From Candidatus Tectimicrobiota bacterium (GTDB lineage: Bacteria; JACPSX01), in contig JACPSX010000246.1 of assembly GCA_016193065.1 (NCBI GenBank), positions 1-11,643 on the forward strand: a DNA stretch of 11,643 nt. Reading direction: 5' to 3'. The notes below the pieces were generated by a model. The model saw nothing but the letters and a program-made list of their open reading frames with translations, ran no database searches and was not told where the DNA came from. Below, in pieces: positions 1 through 6,487 of the stretch. The position numbers and the translations under genes are program-made. Each line of letters starts with the position of its first letter. Positions within the stretch are counted from its first letter, which is position 1.

Positions 1-962
1 TCCATCGTGTTAATGGGAGCACAGGGGATCCCCTCGACGTTTAAGAGTTCGATCCACTCGTCTCGGGTTTTGGTCTTCATGATCGGGGCCAGGATCCCGA
101 TGCACTCCTTGCGGTTCTCGACCCGCAAGGGGTTGGTGCGAAAACGCGGATCATCGATCAGTTCCGGAACTCCAAGGACTTTACAGAACCTGGCCCAGAG
201 CTGGTCGTTGCCTGCCGTGATGATGACGTATTTATCCTGGGCCTCAAACCCCTGGTAAGGAACAATGGTTTCGTGGGCTGTCCCCCAGCGCCGGGGAATC
301 TCGCCGGAGATCAGGTAGGAGCTGGCCATGTTGACCAGGGCCGCCACCTGAGTCTCCAGGAGGGAGAGGTCGATGCGCTGCCCCTTTCCCGTCTTTTCCC
401 GGGCATAGAGAGCCGCACAAATCGCCCCCTGAGCCGAGATTCCGGTGCACACGTCGGTGATCGCCACACCTACCTTGACGGGAGGACCCTCGGGCTCTCC
501 GGTAATTCCCATGAGCCCCCCGATGGCCGACACCACCAGATCATACCCCGAGCGGTTGCGGTAGGGGCCATCCGGGCCGAAGCCGGTGATGGAGCAGTAA
601 ATGATCCCCGGGTTCACGTCCCGGATCGCCTCGTAACCAATCCCCAGTTCATCCGTTGTGCCCGGAGAGAAATTTTCCAGAAGCACGTCCGATTTGCGGG
701 CCAGGGCCTTGATGATCTCGACCCCCTCCGGGGCCTTCAGATTCACCGTGACGCTGCGTTTGTTGCGGTTGGCGCAAAGAAAGTAAGCGCTTTCTCCGGG
801 GGCTGCAAATGGAGGTCCCCAGTGCCGGGTTTCATCGCCAATCCCCGGGCGCTCGATCTTAATGACATCAGCCCCCAGGTCCCCCAGGATCATGGAGCAG
901 TAAGGCCCTGCCAGTACGCGGGAGAGGTCTAAAACCCGAATGCCTTCTAGTGCCCCTGCCAT
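1..962 (-). CDS. CaiB/BaiF family (family III) CoA-transferase, 3' end cut by the window
   Basis: Family III CoA-transferases move CoA from one acyl-CoA to a carboxylic acid in the cytoplasm, often as the activating step of a degradation pathway. I translated the open frame from the ATG at 962 to the window edge: 320 codons without a stop. The N-terminus has the family pattern (GIRVLDLSRVLAGPYCSMILGDLGADVIKIE-type Rossmann start, residues 7-37), then LLENFSPG near residue 95 and the motif around GVAITDVCTG, where D170 lines up with the catalytic aspartate (Asp169 in formyl-CoA transferase). The family is usually near 400 residues, so roughly the last 75-80 are missing. The start is supported by AAAAGGGG seven bases upstream. 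It lies 136 bases after nrfD with a GC-rich hairpin between, so it may or may not share that transcript. The substrate acid is unknown; the family call is firm. Confidence 0.93.
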   Translation of the reverse strand, partial: MAGALEGIRVLDLSRVLAGPYCSMILGDLGADVIKIERPGIGDETRHWGPPFAAPGESAYFLCANRNKRSVTVNLKAPEGVEIIKALARKSDVLLENFSPGTTDELGIGYEAIRDVNPGIIYCSITGFGPDGPYRNRSGYDLVVSAIGGLMGITGEPEGPPVKVGVAITDVCTGISAQGAICAALYAREKTGKGQRIDLSLLETQVAALVNMASSYLISGEIPRRWGTAHETIVPYQGFEAQDKYVIITAGNDQLWARFCKVLGVPELIDDPRFRTNPLRVENRKECIGILAPIMKTKTRDEWIELLNVEGIPCAPINTM

Positions 963-1007
963 CAACCTGCCCCTTTTATTCTGGTCTGAAAATCCCCCTC
1001 ACCCTCC

Positions 1008-1031
1008 CCCTCTCCCCCGGCGGGGAGAGGG
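1008..1031. repeat. GC-rich perfect hairpin between nrfD and the CoA-transferase gene
   Basis: CCCTCTCCCC (1008-1017) pairs perfectly with GGGGAGAGGG (1022-1031) around a four-base loop, CGGC. Flanking CTCACC (998-1003) and GATGAG (1031-1036) nearly pair as well. The wording of this block (CCCTCACCCTCCCCCTCTCCCC then GGGGAGAGGG, split here by the loop) resembles a short interspersed repeat I recall from many bacterial intergenic regions. No uninterrupted T-run follows the stem on either strand, so it is not a standard intrinsic terminator. It could stabilise the 3' end of the nrfD message. Only one copy is in the window. Confidence 0.6.
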
Positions 1032-1098
1032 ATGAGAAGAGAGAAGAAAAGCCGGGGGATTGGACAGAACTTCTGCCCGAAAGTCCCCCGGTCAAAGT

Positions 1099-2037
1099 TT
1101 ACCGCAAGATGGGCGAGGGGAAGGTGTACTCAATTCCCGCCGCTCGCAGGGGCGCCTTGACTCCCGCAGCCAGGACCAGGCGCCTGAGTATGAGACCGCC
1201 AAACAACCCCAGGATGGCGGCAATCCGGGTCACCCACAATGTGGAGGAGAGGTCCCCTTCCGCCACCGCAGCCACCTCGATGATCATCAAGGCCAGGGGG
1301 ATCAGCAGGCCAGCCACAATGAGCCCGAACCAGAAGGTCCCCGCCAGCCGTCCCTTCAGCAGAAGGCGGGCCGAGGCACGAGACTCATCGGTGCGATGGG
1401 AGGACTGGACGTAGAAAGCAATCACGATGCACTGAACAACAAGGAGAACCAGAAGCACTTGGGAGAGGAGTCTGAAGGCCCCGGAGAGGGCCGGGCTCGA
1501 TGGGGTCAGAAGGATAACTGCCATGACTCCCGTGCTGCCGGCCGACACCAGAAACAGCAAAGGAAGCATGGCCGTGTTCCAGAAGGCGATGACCCGGGAA
1601 GCTCCCAGGAGAACCCCTGTGTAGATCATCACCAGGATCGCAAACACGAAGTTCACTACACCAATCACTCGAAGTAGGGGAGCGTTAACGGCCATCTGCC
1701 CCGGCCACACCATCAGGACCAGGTGGAGAAAGCCCAGGGTCATGAACACGGAGATGATCAGGCTCCCCCGGGTCATCCAGGAAGTTCCCGGATTGAGAAA
1801 GACCCGCAAAGCGCGCATCTTCACTCCAAGGTCCAGGATCAGGAACAGGCTAGCGATGAGCAGAAGCGGGAACGCCAAGGCGACCCCTGTCCTAGCTACG
1901 GGCTCCCAGTCCGCACCGCCATAGCTCGCCAGCACACCCATGGCGTAGCCGCCGGCCCCTGTTCCCGCCAGGAACAAATCGGCGGCAACAGGCCATTTCC
2001 ATTCATTCTGGACTTGACTCTCCAATTTGTTTGCCAT
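1099..2037 (-). CDS. NrfD/PsrC-type integral membrane subunit of a molybdoenzyme complex
   Basis: NrfD-type subunits anchor iron-sulfur molybdoenzymes to the membrane and exchange electrons with the quinone pool. The protein is 312 residues, with about eight hydrophobic segments (near residues 17-38, 48-69, 88-110, 123-145, 152-174, 188-210, 232-255, 266-286), which fits the family's length and topology. The N-terminal AADLFLAGTGAGGYAMG segment is typical of NrfD proteins. I chose the ATG at 2037 because AAAGGGGTGATCGCG precedes it. A longer frame to 2091 would start inside the upstream ferredoxin coding region. The gene follows the ferredoxin fragment by 13 bases, and the ribosome binding site overlaps that gene's stop codon, so the two are translationally linked. 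The order catalytic subunit, ferredoxin, NrfD is standard for polysulfide, thiosulfate and tetrathionate reductase-type complexes; which substrate applies here cannot be told. Confidence 0.88.
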   Translation of the reverse strand: MANKLESQVQNEWKWPVAADLFLAGTGAGGYAMGVLASYGGADWEPVARTGVALAFPLLLIASLFLILDLGVKMRALRVFLNPGTSWMTRGSLIISVFMTLGFLHLVLMVWPGQMAVNAPLLRVIGVVNFVFAILVMIYTGVLLGASRVIAFWNTAMLPLLFLVSAGSTGVMAVILLTPSSPALSGAFRLLSQVLLVLLVVQCIVIAFYVQSSHRTDESRASARLLLKGRLAGTFWFGLIVAGLLIPLALMIIEVAAVAEGDLSSTLWVTRIAAILGLFGGLILRRLVLAAGVKAPLRAAGIEYTFPSPILR

Positions 2038-2050
2038 CGCGATCACCCCT

Positions 2051-2527
2051 TTATCTCGGCGACAGGTAGTAAACCCGCGGGTTCGTCCCAAATTCAGGCG
2101 CTAACTGGAAGCCTCGCTCGGTCTTGATGAGCCGGGAGACCTCGCTTTCCGGATCATCCAGATCCCCGAAATAACGGGCGTTGGCAGGACATCCGGGGAT
2201 GCAGGCAGGCTTTAACCCCTTCTCCACCCGCTCGACGCAGAAGTCGCACTTCGTTGAGGTCCCCTCCCCGAACTTCTCAATCCACTTTTTCTTGCCGTAC
2301 TCTTCCAGGGGGGACAGGGGTTGGTCATCGCCGAAGTAGCTGGTCCACTTCTCCACGAAGTTGCGGGCGCCATAAGGACAGGCGATTGCGCAATATTTGC
2401 AGCCCACGCACAGATCCTTGTCCACAGTGACAATCCCGTCGGAGCGCTGCTGCGTGGCCTGGGTCGGACACACCTTCATGCACTCAGGATCCTCGCACTG
2501 CATGCACAGGATGGGGATCCGTGTGAG
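2051..2527 (-). pseudogene. Four-cluster ferredoxin subunit (PsrB/PhsB-type), 5' end missing
   Basis: This is the electron-transfer subunit expected between the molybdoenzyme and NrfD. Three cysteine groups remain: LCMQC..EC..VCP, then CVGCKYCAIACP, then CDFC with AC..GCP near the middle, 12 cysteines in all. Family members have a fourth group at the N-terminus (CxxCxxC..C, roughly the first 60 residues), and it is absent here. The frame stays open only to 2527, where a TAG (2528-2530) closes it. The first ATG (2503) would give 150 residues, but it has no ribosome binding site, lies inside the 3' end of the molybdoenzyme gene and leaves out the first remaining cysteine. The sequence just upstream of that ATG reads TRIPILC, which is normal ferredoxin protein sequence. 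So coding sense continues past the ATG and is then cut off. I read it as a 5'-truncated gene produced by a deletion or by a misassembly at about 2510-2530. Confidence 0.8.
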
Positions 2528-5084
2528 CTAAATCGGCTTCCACCAGATCATTAAAGAAAACCCCCTTCCCCTTAGCAATGGGCTGGAACGGGGTCCAGTG
2601 ACCCGCGCAAGCCGCAATGGCCAAGTGCTGGGGCTCGATTCCTTCAGTAAGGCGAACCTGCCCCTTGACCCTGTGCCCTTCGGGGTTTTCCAACCAGACC
2701 CAATCCAGATCCTGCAGCCCCTTCTTCTTGGCTGTCTCCGTATGGATCTGGATCGTGTAGGCATAGGGATCCTGCTGGGCAATCTCGTCGAGCCAGGGGT
2801 TCTGCATCGTCAGTGAGTTCGTATGCATCACAGCCCGCCAGTAGAAGGGGTACAGGTCGTACTCCGTGCCGTCATACATGTGAGTGGGGCACGGATACCA
2901 GTCGGGAAGAGCCTTGAGCCGGGACCAGTCGAGCATATCGCCGGCGCCGAACTGTTCGGCGATCTTCTTGACCTTCTCCCTACCGACGGGGAAGAACTCG
3001 AAGTAGATGGGGACCCGGACGTTCAAAAACCACTTCCAGTAGATCTCATCCACCTTCTTAGGCCAGGTAATCACCCCGTCTTTCTTGGCGTACTCCAGCC
3101 CCTTGTCCGGGCCGAAACGGTCCCGGATCAGGCGGTCACAAATCTCCTGCCAGGTGTAATCCTCACCGGGCTTGAGCTTGTTCTCTTCGTTGAGCGGCCC
3201 GCCGTAGCGGGTGGGAACGGCCGCATTCAGGGCCTCATAGTATTTGTCGGCGATCCCGAGCCTCTTGGCCAACTCCAGCATAATCTCGTTGAAGTCCCGG
3301 CGCTCGTACATAGGCTCGATGACCGGCTGCCGGATCTGCCAGCCCCAGTTTCCGAGCCCCTGGGGGTGGCTGAAAATGGAGGGGAAGGTCACCGCCGGGG
3401 TGTAGCGCTCCAGGAAGCAGCAGTCGGGCAGGACAATGTCCGCCACAGCGTCCGTGAACTCCGTGAGGTAGATGTCAAAGGAGAACACGAATTTGAACTT
3501 CTTCAAGTAGTTCTCCGTGATGGCCTCGGCGTTGGAATTCGTCATGACCGAGTTGGAGCCGAAGTTGATCAGGATCTCCGGCCGGTAGGGGATCTTGAAC
3601 TGCTGCCAAAGCTTCTCGTTGTCCGGGGAACAAATGGTGAAGCAGTTGTAAATAGAAGTCGGGAACATGTCATGGAGATCCAGGCGGGTGGGAGCCTTGG
3701 GCTCGTGAAGGGGATACGCCTTGTGATCGTAGACCCACCCCTTGGCCACCATGAGGCCATCATCATCGGCATACATGACCGTATTCGGTTTGCCTGTGTC
3801 CGGATATCCATGAGAGTTAGGAGGTCCCAGACCCAGGGAACTTCCCACGGTGTCCGCCGCCCCGACGATGTGATTGAGAAGATCGATGGACAGGCAGGTC
3901 CAGCCCGAGTTCACGTGTCCCTGAGCGCCGCGGAAGAAGATAGCCGCCACAGGGCGATAGGGGATTTCTTTGCCGTCGATAACAATCTTGCTGCCGATGC
4001 GGGCCTCCTCGGCAAATTCCTTAGCAATCCGGCGCAGTGTGGAAGCCGGCACTCCCGTGATCTTTTCCGCTTTTTCCGGGGGATAAGATTTCACGTGGTC
4101 CTTGAGGAGACGGAACGCCGGGGTGCAAGTCTCCCCGTCCACATTCACCGACTCGAGGAGTTCGTAGTCCACGATGCTGGGGTCATCAAAGGTCTTGGCC
4201 TTCCCCTCGACTCGGTCCCAAATCATGGGCTTGTTTGTCTTCGGATCCCGTTTGTAGAAGCCGTCTGGCTTGATCAGGTAGGAGCCGTTGGTCTTGAGCT
4301 TGATATACTCTGCGTCGTAAATGCCGAGCTCGTTCAGGATCACGTTGATCATGGCCAGGGCTGCAGCCCCATCGGTACCCACACGGATGGGCACCCACTC
4401 ATGGCCTTTGGCAGCCTGGGCACTCAGGAAGGGGTCAAAGACCACCGTGCGGCACCCCCGGGCCCGGGCGTCGGCGGCCTGGAAGGCGTTCTCGACGGCC
4501 ACGTGACCCGCCCCGTGTCCCTTGGAACAGCCAAAATTAAGGACGTAGTTGCAGTGCTGGAAGTCGGGGACGATGGACCAGGCTGCGTGCATGATCCCGT
4601 TCATAAAGTGCGCCCCGTTGCCGCAGTGCACCCCGCCTCCGGAGACCCAGTAGTTTGTAAAACCGAAGGCCTTCATGAACCCGGTTACTGCAAAGCGGAT
4701 CTCGCTGGTCTGCGTCGTCGTGGCCTGGAATAAGCAGGCCCGCGGGTCTTTTTTATAGGTCTCGCGCAGCTTCTCGACGATGGTGTCCATCGCCTCTTCC
4801 CAGCTTATGCGCTGCCACTGGGGATCAACACCTATCCCTTTCTTTGGATTGCCTCGCTTGAGAGGATAGTTCACCCGGTAAGGATCATAGAGAAGCATCG
4901 GACCCGCCACCCCTTTCGGGCAGATTCTCCCCTGGCCCGCCGCCGCTTTGGGATTCCCCTCCACCCGGATCACGACCCCGTCGACCCGGTGGGCCCGGAC
5001 GCCGCACTGGCAATAGCATTGTCCGCAGGAGGTTCCTATCCATACATCCTCTTTCACCACGCTTTGCCCCTTCTCTAGTGCCAT
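2484..5084 (-). CDS. Molybdopterin oxidoreductase catalytic subunit (DMSO reductase superfamily), no Tat signal
   Basis: This is the 866-residue catalytic subunit of a complex iron-sulfur molybdoenzyme carrying bis-MGD cofactor (Mo or W). The N-terminus has an FS0-type [4Fe-4S] motif (C20-x2-C23-x3-C27 ... C55), followed by the domain opening ISWEEAMDTIVEKL (93-106). C154, in GVHCGNGAHF, sits where a metal-coordinating cysteine is expected in PsrA/PhsA-like enzymes. The C-terminal part (GHWTPFQPIAKGKGVFFN) is the usual cofactor-binding cap. The ATG is preceded by GAGGTGATCG, and an in-frame TGA lies six bases upstream, so no Tat signal peptide can precede it; a cytoplasmic enzyme is the simplest reading. 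The C-terminus is abnormal: after HTDP (854-857) the frame runs into ferredoxin-gene sequence read out of phase and stops. About 15-25 native residues are probably missing. Candidates include sulfur-compound reductases, hydroxylase or transhydroxylase-like enzymes and acetylene-hydratase-like enzymes. I cannot choose among them. Confidence 0.9.
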   Translation of the reverse strand: MALEKGQSVVKEDVWIGTSCGQCYCQCGVRAHRVDGVVIRVEGNPKAAAGQGRICPKGVAGPMLLYDPYRVNYPLKRGNPKKGIGVDPQWQRISWEEAMDTIVEKLRETYKKDPRACLFQATTTQTSEIRFAVTGFMKAFGFTNYWVSGGGVHCGNGAHFMNGIMHAAWSIVPDFQHCNYVLNFGCSKGHGAGHVAVENAFQAADARARGCRTVVFDPFLSAQAAKGHEWVPIRVGTDGAAALAMINVILNELGIYDAEYIKLKTNGSYLIKPDGFYKRDPKTNKPMIWDRVEGKAKTFDDPSIVDYELLESVNVDGETCTPAFRLLKDHVKSYPPEKAEKITGVPASTLRRIAKEFAEEARIGSKIVIDGKEIPYRPVAAIFFRGAQGHVNSGWTCLSIDLLNHIVGAADTVGSSLGLGPPNSHGYPDTGKPNTVMYADDDGLMVAKGWVYDHKAYPLHEPKAPTRLDLHDMFPTSIYNCFTICSPDNEKLWQQFKIPYRPEILINFGSNSVMTNSNAEAITENYLKKFKFVFSFDIYLTEFTDAVADIVLPDCCFLERYTPAVTFPSIFSHPQGLGNWGWQIRQPVIEPMYERRDFNEIMLELAKRLGIADKYYEALNAAVPTRYGGPLNEENKLKPGEDYTWQEICDRLIRDRFGPDKGLEYAKKDGVITWPKKVDEIYWKWFLNVRVPIYFEFFPVGREKVKKIAEQFGAGDMLDWSRLKALPDWYPCPTHMYDGTEYDLYPFYWRAVMHTNSLTMQNPWLDEIAQQDPYAYTIQIHTETAKKKGLQDLDWVWLENPEGHRVKGQVRLTEGIEPQHLAIAACAGHWTPFQPIAKGKGVFFNDLVEADLAHTDPHPVHAVRGS

Positions 5085-5103
5085 CGATCACCTCGTTTGT
5101 TGA

Positions 5104-5116
5104 AGTTCCCGGAACT
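5104..5116. promoter_or_regulatory. Palindrome AGTTCCCGGAACT upstream of the molybdoenzyme gene, possible operator
   Basis: AGTTCC-C-GGAACT is a perfect inverted repeat 20 bases before the molybdoenzyme start codon. It overlaps a second small hairpin (CCGGA at 5109-5113 with TCCGG at 5118-5122), and the word CCGGAA occurs twice (5109-5114, 5119-5124). The position fits an operator or a small leader structure near the ribosome binding site. There is no regulator gene in the window to match to it, and palindromes of this size occur by chance in GC-rich DNA. Confidence 0.3.
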
Positions 5117-5392
5117 CTCCGGAAAACGATTCCCCGAGCCTTAGGCCCTGGAGCTCAAACTTTCCTCAGCGGGAGGCTGTTTGATCAAGGGCTGGCCTTG
5201 GCCGCTCTTCCCTCCTGTGGGTAGAAATCGCGGGTCTCACCGGACTGGGAATGGGATTTACAAACAAACAGTCGAAACGCCCCTGCAGAGTCAGGTTGGT
5301 CTCCCTCGGATGACGAGCGGTTTCTGCATCCCTCCGGCCAGGATCGTCCAGCGGAGCAACATGCAGATTGGACCGATCCAAGGCTGCCAGAA

Positions 5393-5421
5393 AACATAGC
5401 AAGATCCACCAACTGCTTAAA
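5393..5421 (-). promoter_or_regulatory. Weak sigma-70-type promoter candidate for the molybdoenzyme operon
   Basis: On the minus strand, TTTAAG (5416-5421) and an extended -10, TGCTATGTT (-10 hexamer 5393-5398), are separated by 17 bases. The -10 is fair; the -35 matches the consensus in only about half its positions. Transcription from here would give a leader of about 300 bases before the molybdoenzyme gene. It is the best pair I noticed in the gap, not a firm call. Confidence 0.2.
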
Positions 5422-5469
5422 TAAGGCGGTTACCTCATTTTGTTGATGAAATTTCCCCAAAGTTCCCGC

Positions 5470-6423
5470 TTACAATTTGGCCCCGCACTGCCCGCAGTAC
5501 GAGAACGATTCGGGAATTCCCTTGGCCCCGCACTTGGAACAGGTATGAACGTATGGGCCCCAGAGGAACTCACTGGACTTGCCCTCGGCGGCCAGACGGC
5601 GCACGCCAAGGTAATCGGGCTGGCGCTTCTCGACGAAGGCCTTCATGCCTTCGTAAGGCTCGATGGCCATGTAGTGCAACGAGAGCCAATCCTTGGCGTG
5701 CCCGATCGTCAGGTTCCAAACGAAATCCTTCCAGAAGTTGACCTGCTGCTTCGTGTAGCGGGTGCACTCGGGGAACTTATTGATGAGCTTCTGGCACAGC
5801 TCGTCCACGGCCTTGTCCAGATCGGCGTAGGGGACCACCTTGTTGACCAGCCCCCATTCCAAGGCCTGCTGGGCCGTAATGGGATCACAGGTAAACAGCA
5901 TTTCCCGGGCCCGGCGATCCCCGATCACGATGGGCAAAAACTGGCTAGCACCCCCGCAGGCCACGCTGCCCACCCGGGTTCCCACCTGGCGGATCGTGGC
6001 GTGGTCGGCGCAAACCGCCAGGTCCGCCGACAGGTTCCATTCGTTACCCCCGCCGGCCACCATGCCGTTGATGCGGGCAATGGTGGGCTTGCCGATGTTG
6101 CGGAACGTGTCGTGGGCCTGCACGAAGGCCCCCATCCACTTCCAATAATCCCGGGGTTTCTTCGTGAAAACGCTCTCGTATTCCTTCACGTCACCGCCTG
6201 TGCAAAACGCCTTGTCTCCGGCCCCCGTGAGCACCACGACGGCGATCCCGTCATCCCAGGAGGCGTCCAGGAAAGCCTGGGTCATCTCGAACAGGGTGAG
6301 CGTGCTGTAGGCGTTGTAGGCATGGGGCCGGTTGATCGTCACCCGGGCCACCCAGTCCTTCTTTTCGTAAATGATCTCCTTGAACTCGAAACTCTCGGCA
6401 GGACGCGGCTCAAAGTAACCCAT
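5470..6423 (-). CDS. Crotonase of the ring-cleaving BamA/BadI/MenB type with a C-terminal zinc ribbon
   Basis: The protein has 317 residues with a crotonase fold: NRPHAYNAYS (31-40), the first oxyanion-hole segment AFCTGGD (72-78) and the second at GMVAGGGNE (120-128). E128 matches rat enoyl-CoA hydratase Glu144. The usual second glutamate (QPE) is replaced by QVG (146-148), as in BadI and MenB, so a plain hydratase is unlikely. The following GSVACGGASQFLPIVIG (152-168) lacks the MenB/BadI aspartate and resembles the BamA pattern as I recall it (GSAAIGGATDFLPLMIG). BamA opens 6-oxocyclohex-1-ene-1-carbonyl-CoA and BadI opens 2-ketocyclohexane-carboxyl-CoA. The last 25 residues form a CxxC...CxxC zinc ribbon (C295, C298, C310, C313), which is not part of the crotonase fold. 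The start has GAAGGAG seven bases upstream. It follows the amidohydrolase by 64 bases and is the last gene before the large gap. Ring-opening hydrolase is an inference from motifs. Confidence 0.85.
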   Translation of the reverse strand: MGYFEPRPAESFEFKEIIYEKKDWVARVTINRPHAYNAYSTLTLFEMTQAFLDASWDDGIAVVVLTGAGDKAFCTGGDVKEYESVFTKKPRDYWKWMGAFVQAHDTFRNIGKPTIARINGMVAGGGNEWNLSADLAVCADHATIRQVGTRVGSVACGGASQFLPIVIGDRRAREMLFTCDPITAQQALEWGLVNKVVPYADLDKAVDELCQKLINKFPECTRYTKQQVNFWKDFVWNLTIGHAKDWLSLHYMAIEPYEGMKAFVEKRQPDYLGVRRLAAEGKSSEFLWGPYVHTCSKCGAKGIPESFSYCGQCGAKL

Positions 6424-6487
6424 TTGCTTCTCCTTCTTCCCTCGCGAAGATTAACCTTCCCCCTCCCTTTCCTCCAATACAACAAAC

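Larger units (their letters stand above)
5085..5469 (-). other. 385-base non-coding gap between the crotonase and molybdoenzyme genes
   Basis: This is the longest gap in the window and the only likely break between the two gene blocks. It should hold the leader and promoter of the molybdoenzyme operon. Short open frames on the minus strand (up to 91 codons from a TTG near 5460) have no ribosome binding site and no family resemblance I can see. I found no tRNA, no clear intrinsic terminator after the crotonase gene and no recognisable riboswitch. A 13-base palindrome close to the molybdoenzyme start and one weak promoter candidate are listed separately. Confidence 0.6.

Noticed and set aside
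1008-1045. Intrinsic terminator after nrfD
   Set aside because: The stem is strong, but no U-tract follows it directly on the minus strand; only ATTTT appears about 15 bases on.
2038-2091. N-terminal extension of the NrfD protein by 18 codons
   Set aside because: It overlaps the end of the ferredoxin coding region in another frame, while AAAGGGGTGATC precedes the ATG at 2037.
2484-2530. Programmed frameshift fusing the molybdoenzyme to the ferredoxin
   Set aside because: A frameshift would not restore the missing first cluster motif or the roughly 60 missing ferredoxin residues, and I see no slippery run or stimulatory structure. A deletion or assembly join explains it better.
2823-4733. 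Plus-strand open frame of 636 codons
   Set aside because: It lies antisense within the molybdoenzyme gene, has no family motifs or ribosome binding site, and is explained by the codon bias of the GC-rich gene on the other strand.
5185-5460. Minus-strand open frame of 91 codons in the large gap
   Set aside because: It would need a TTG start, has no ribosome binding site, and its residues show no domain or consistent codon pattern. I also considered a decayed gene but saw no family remnant in any of the three frames.
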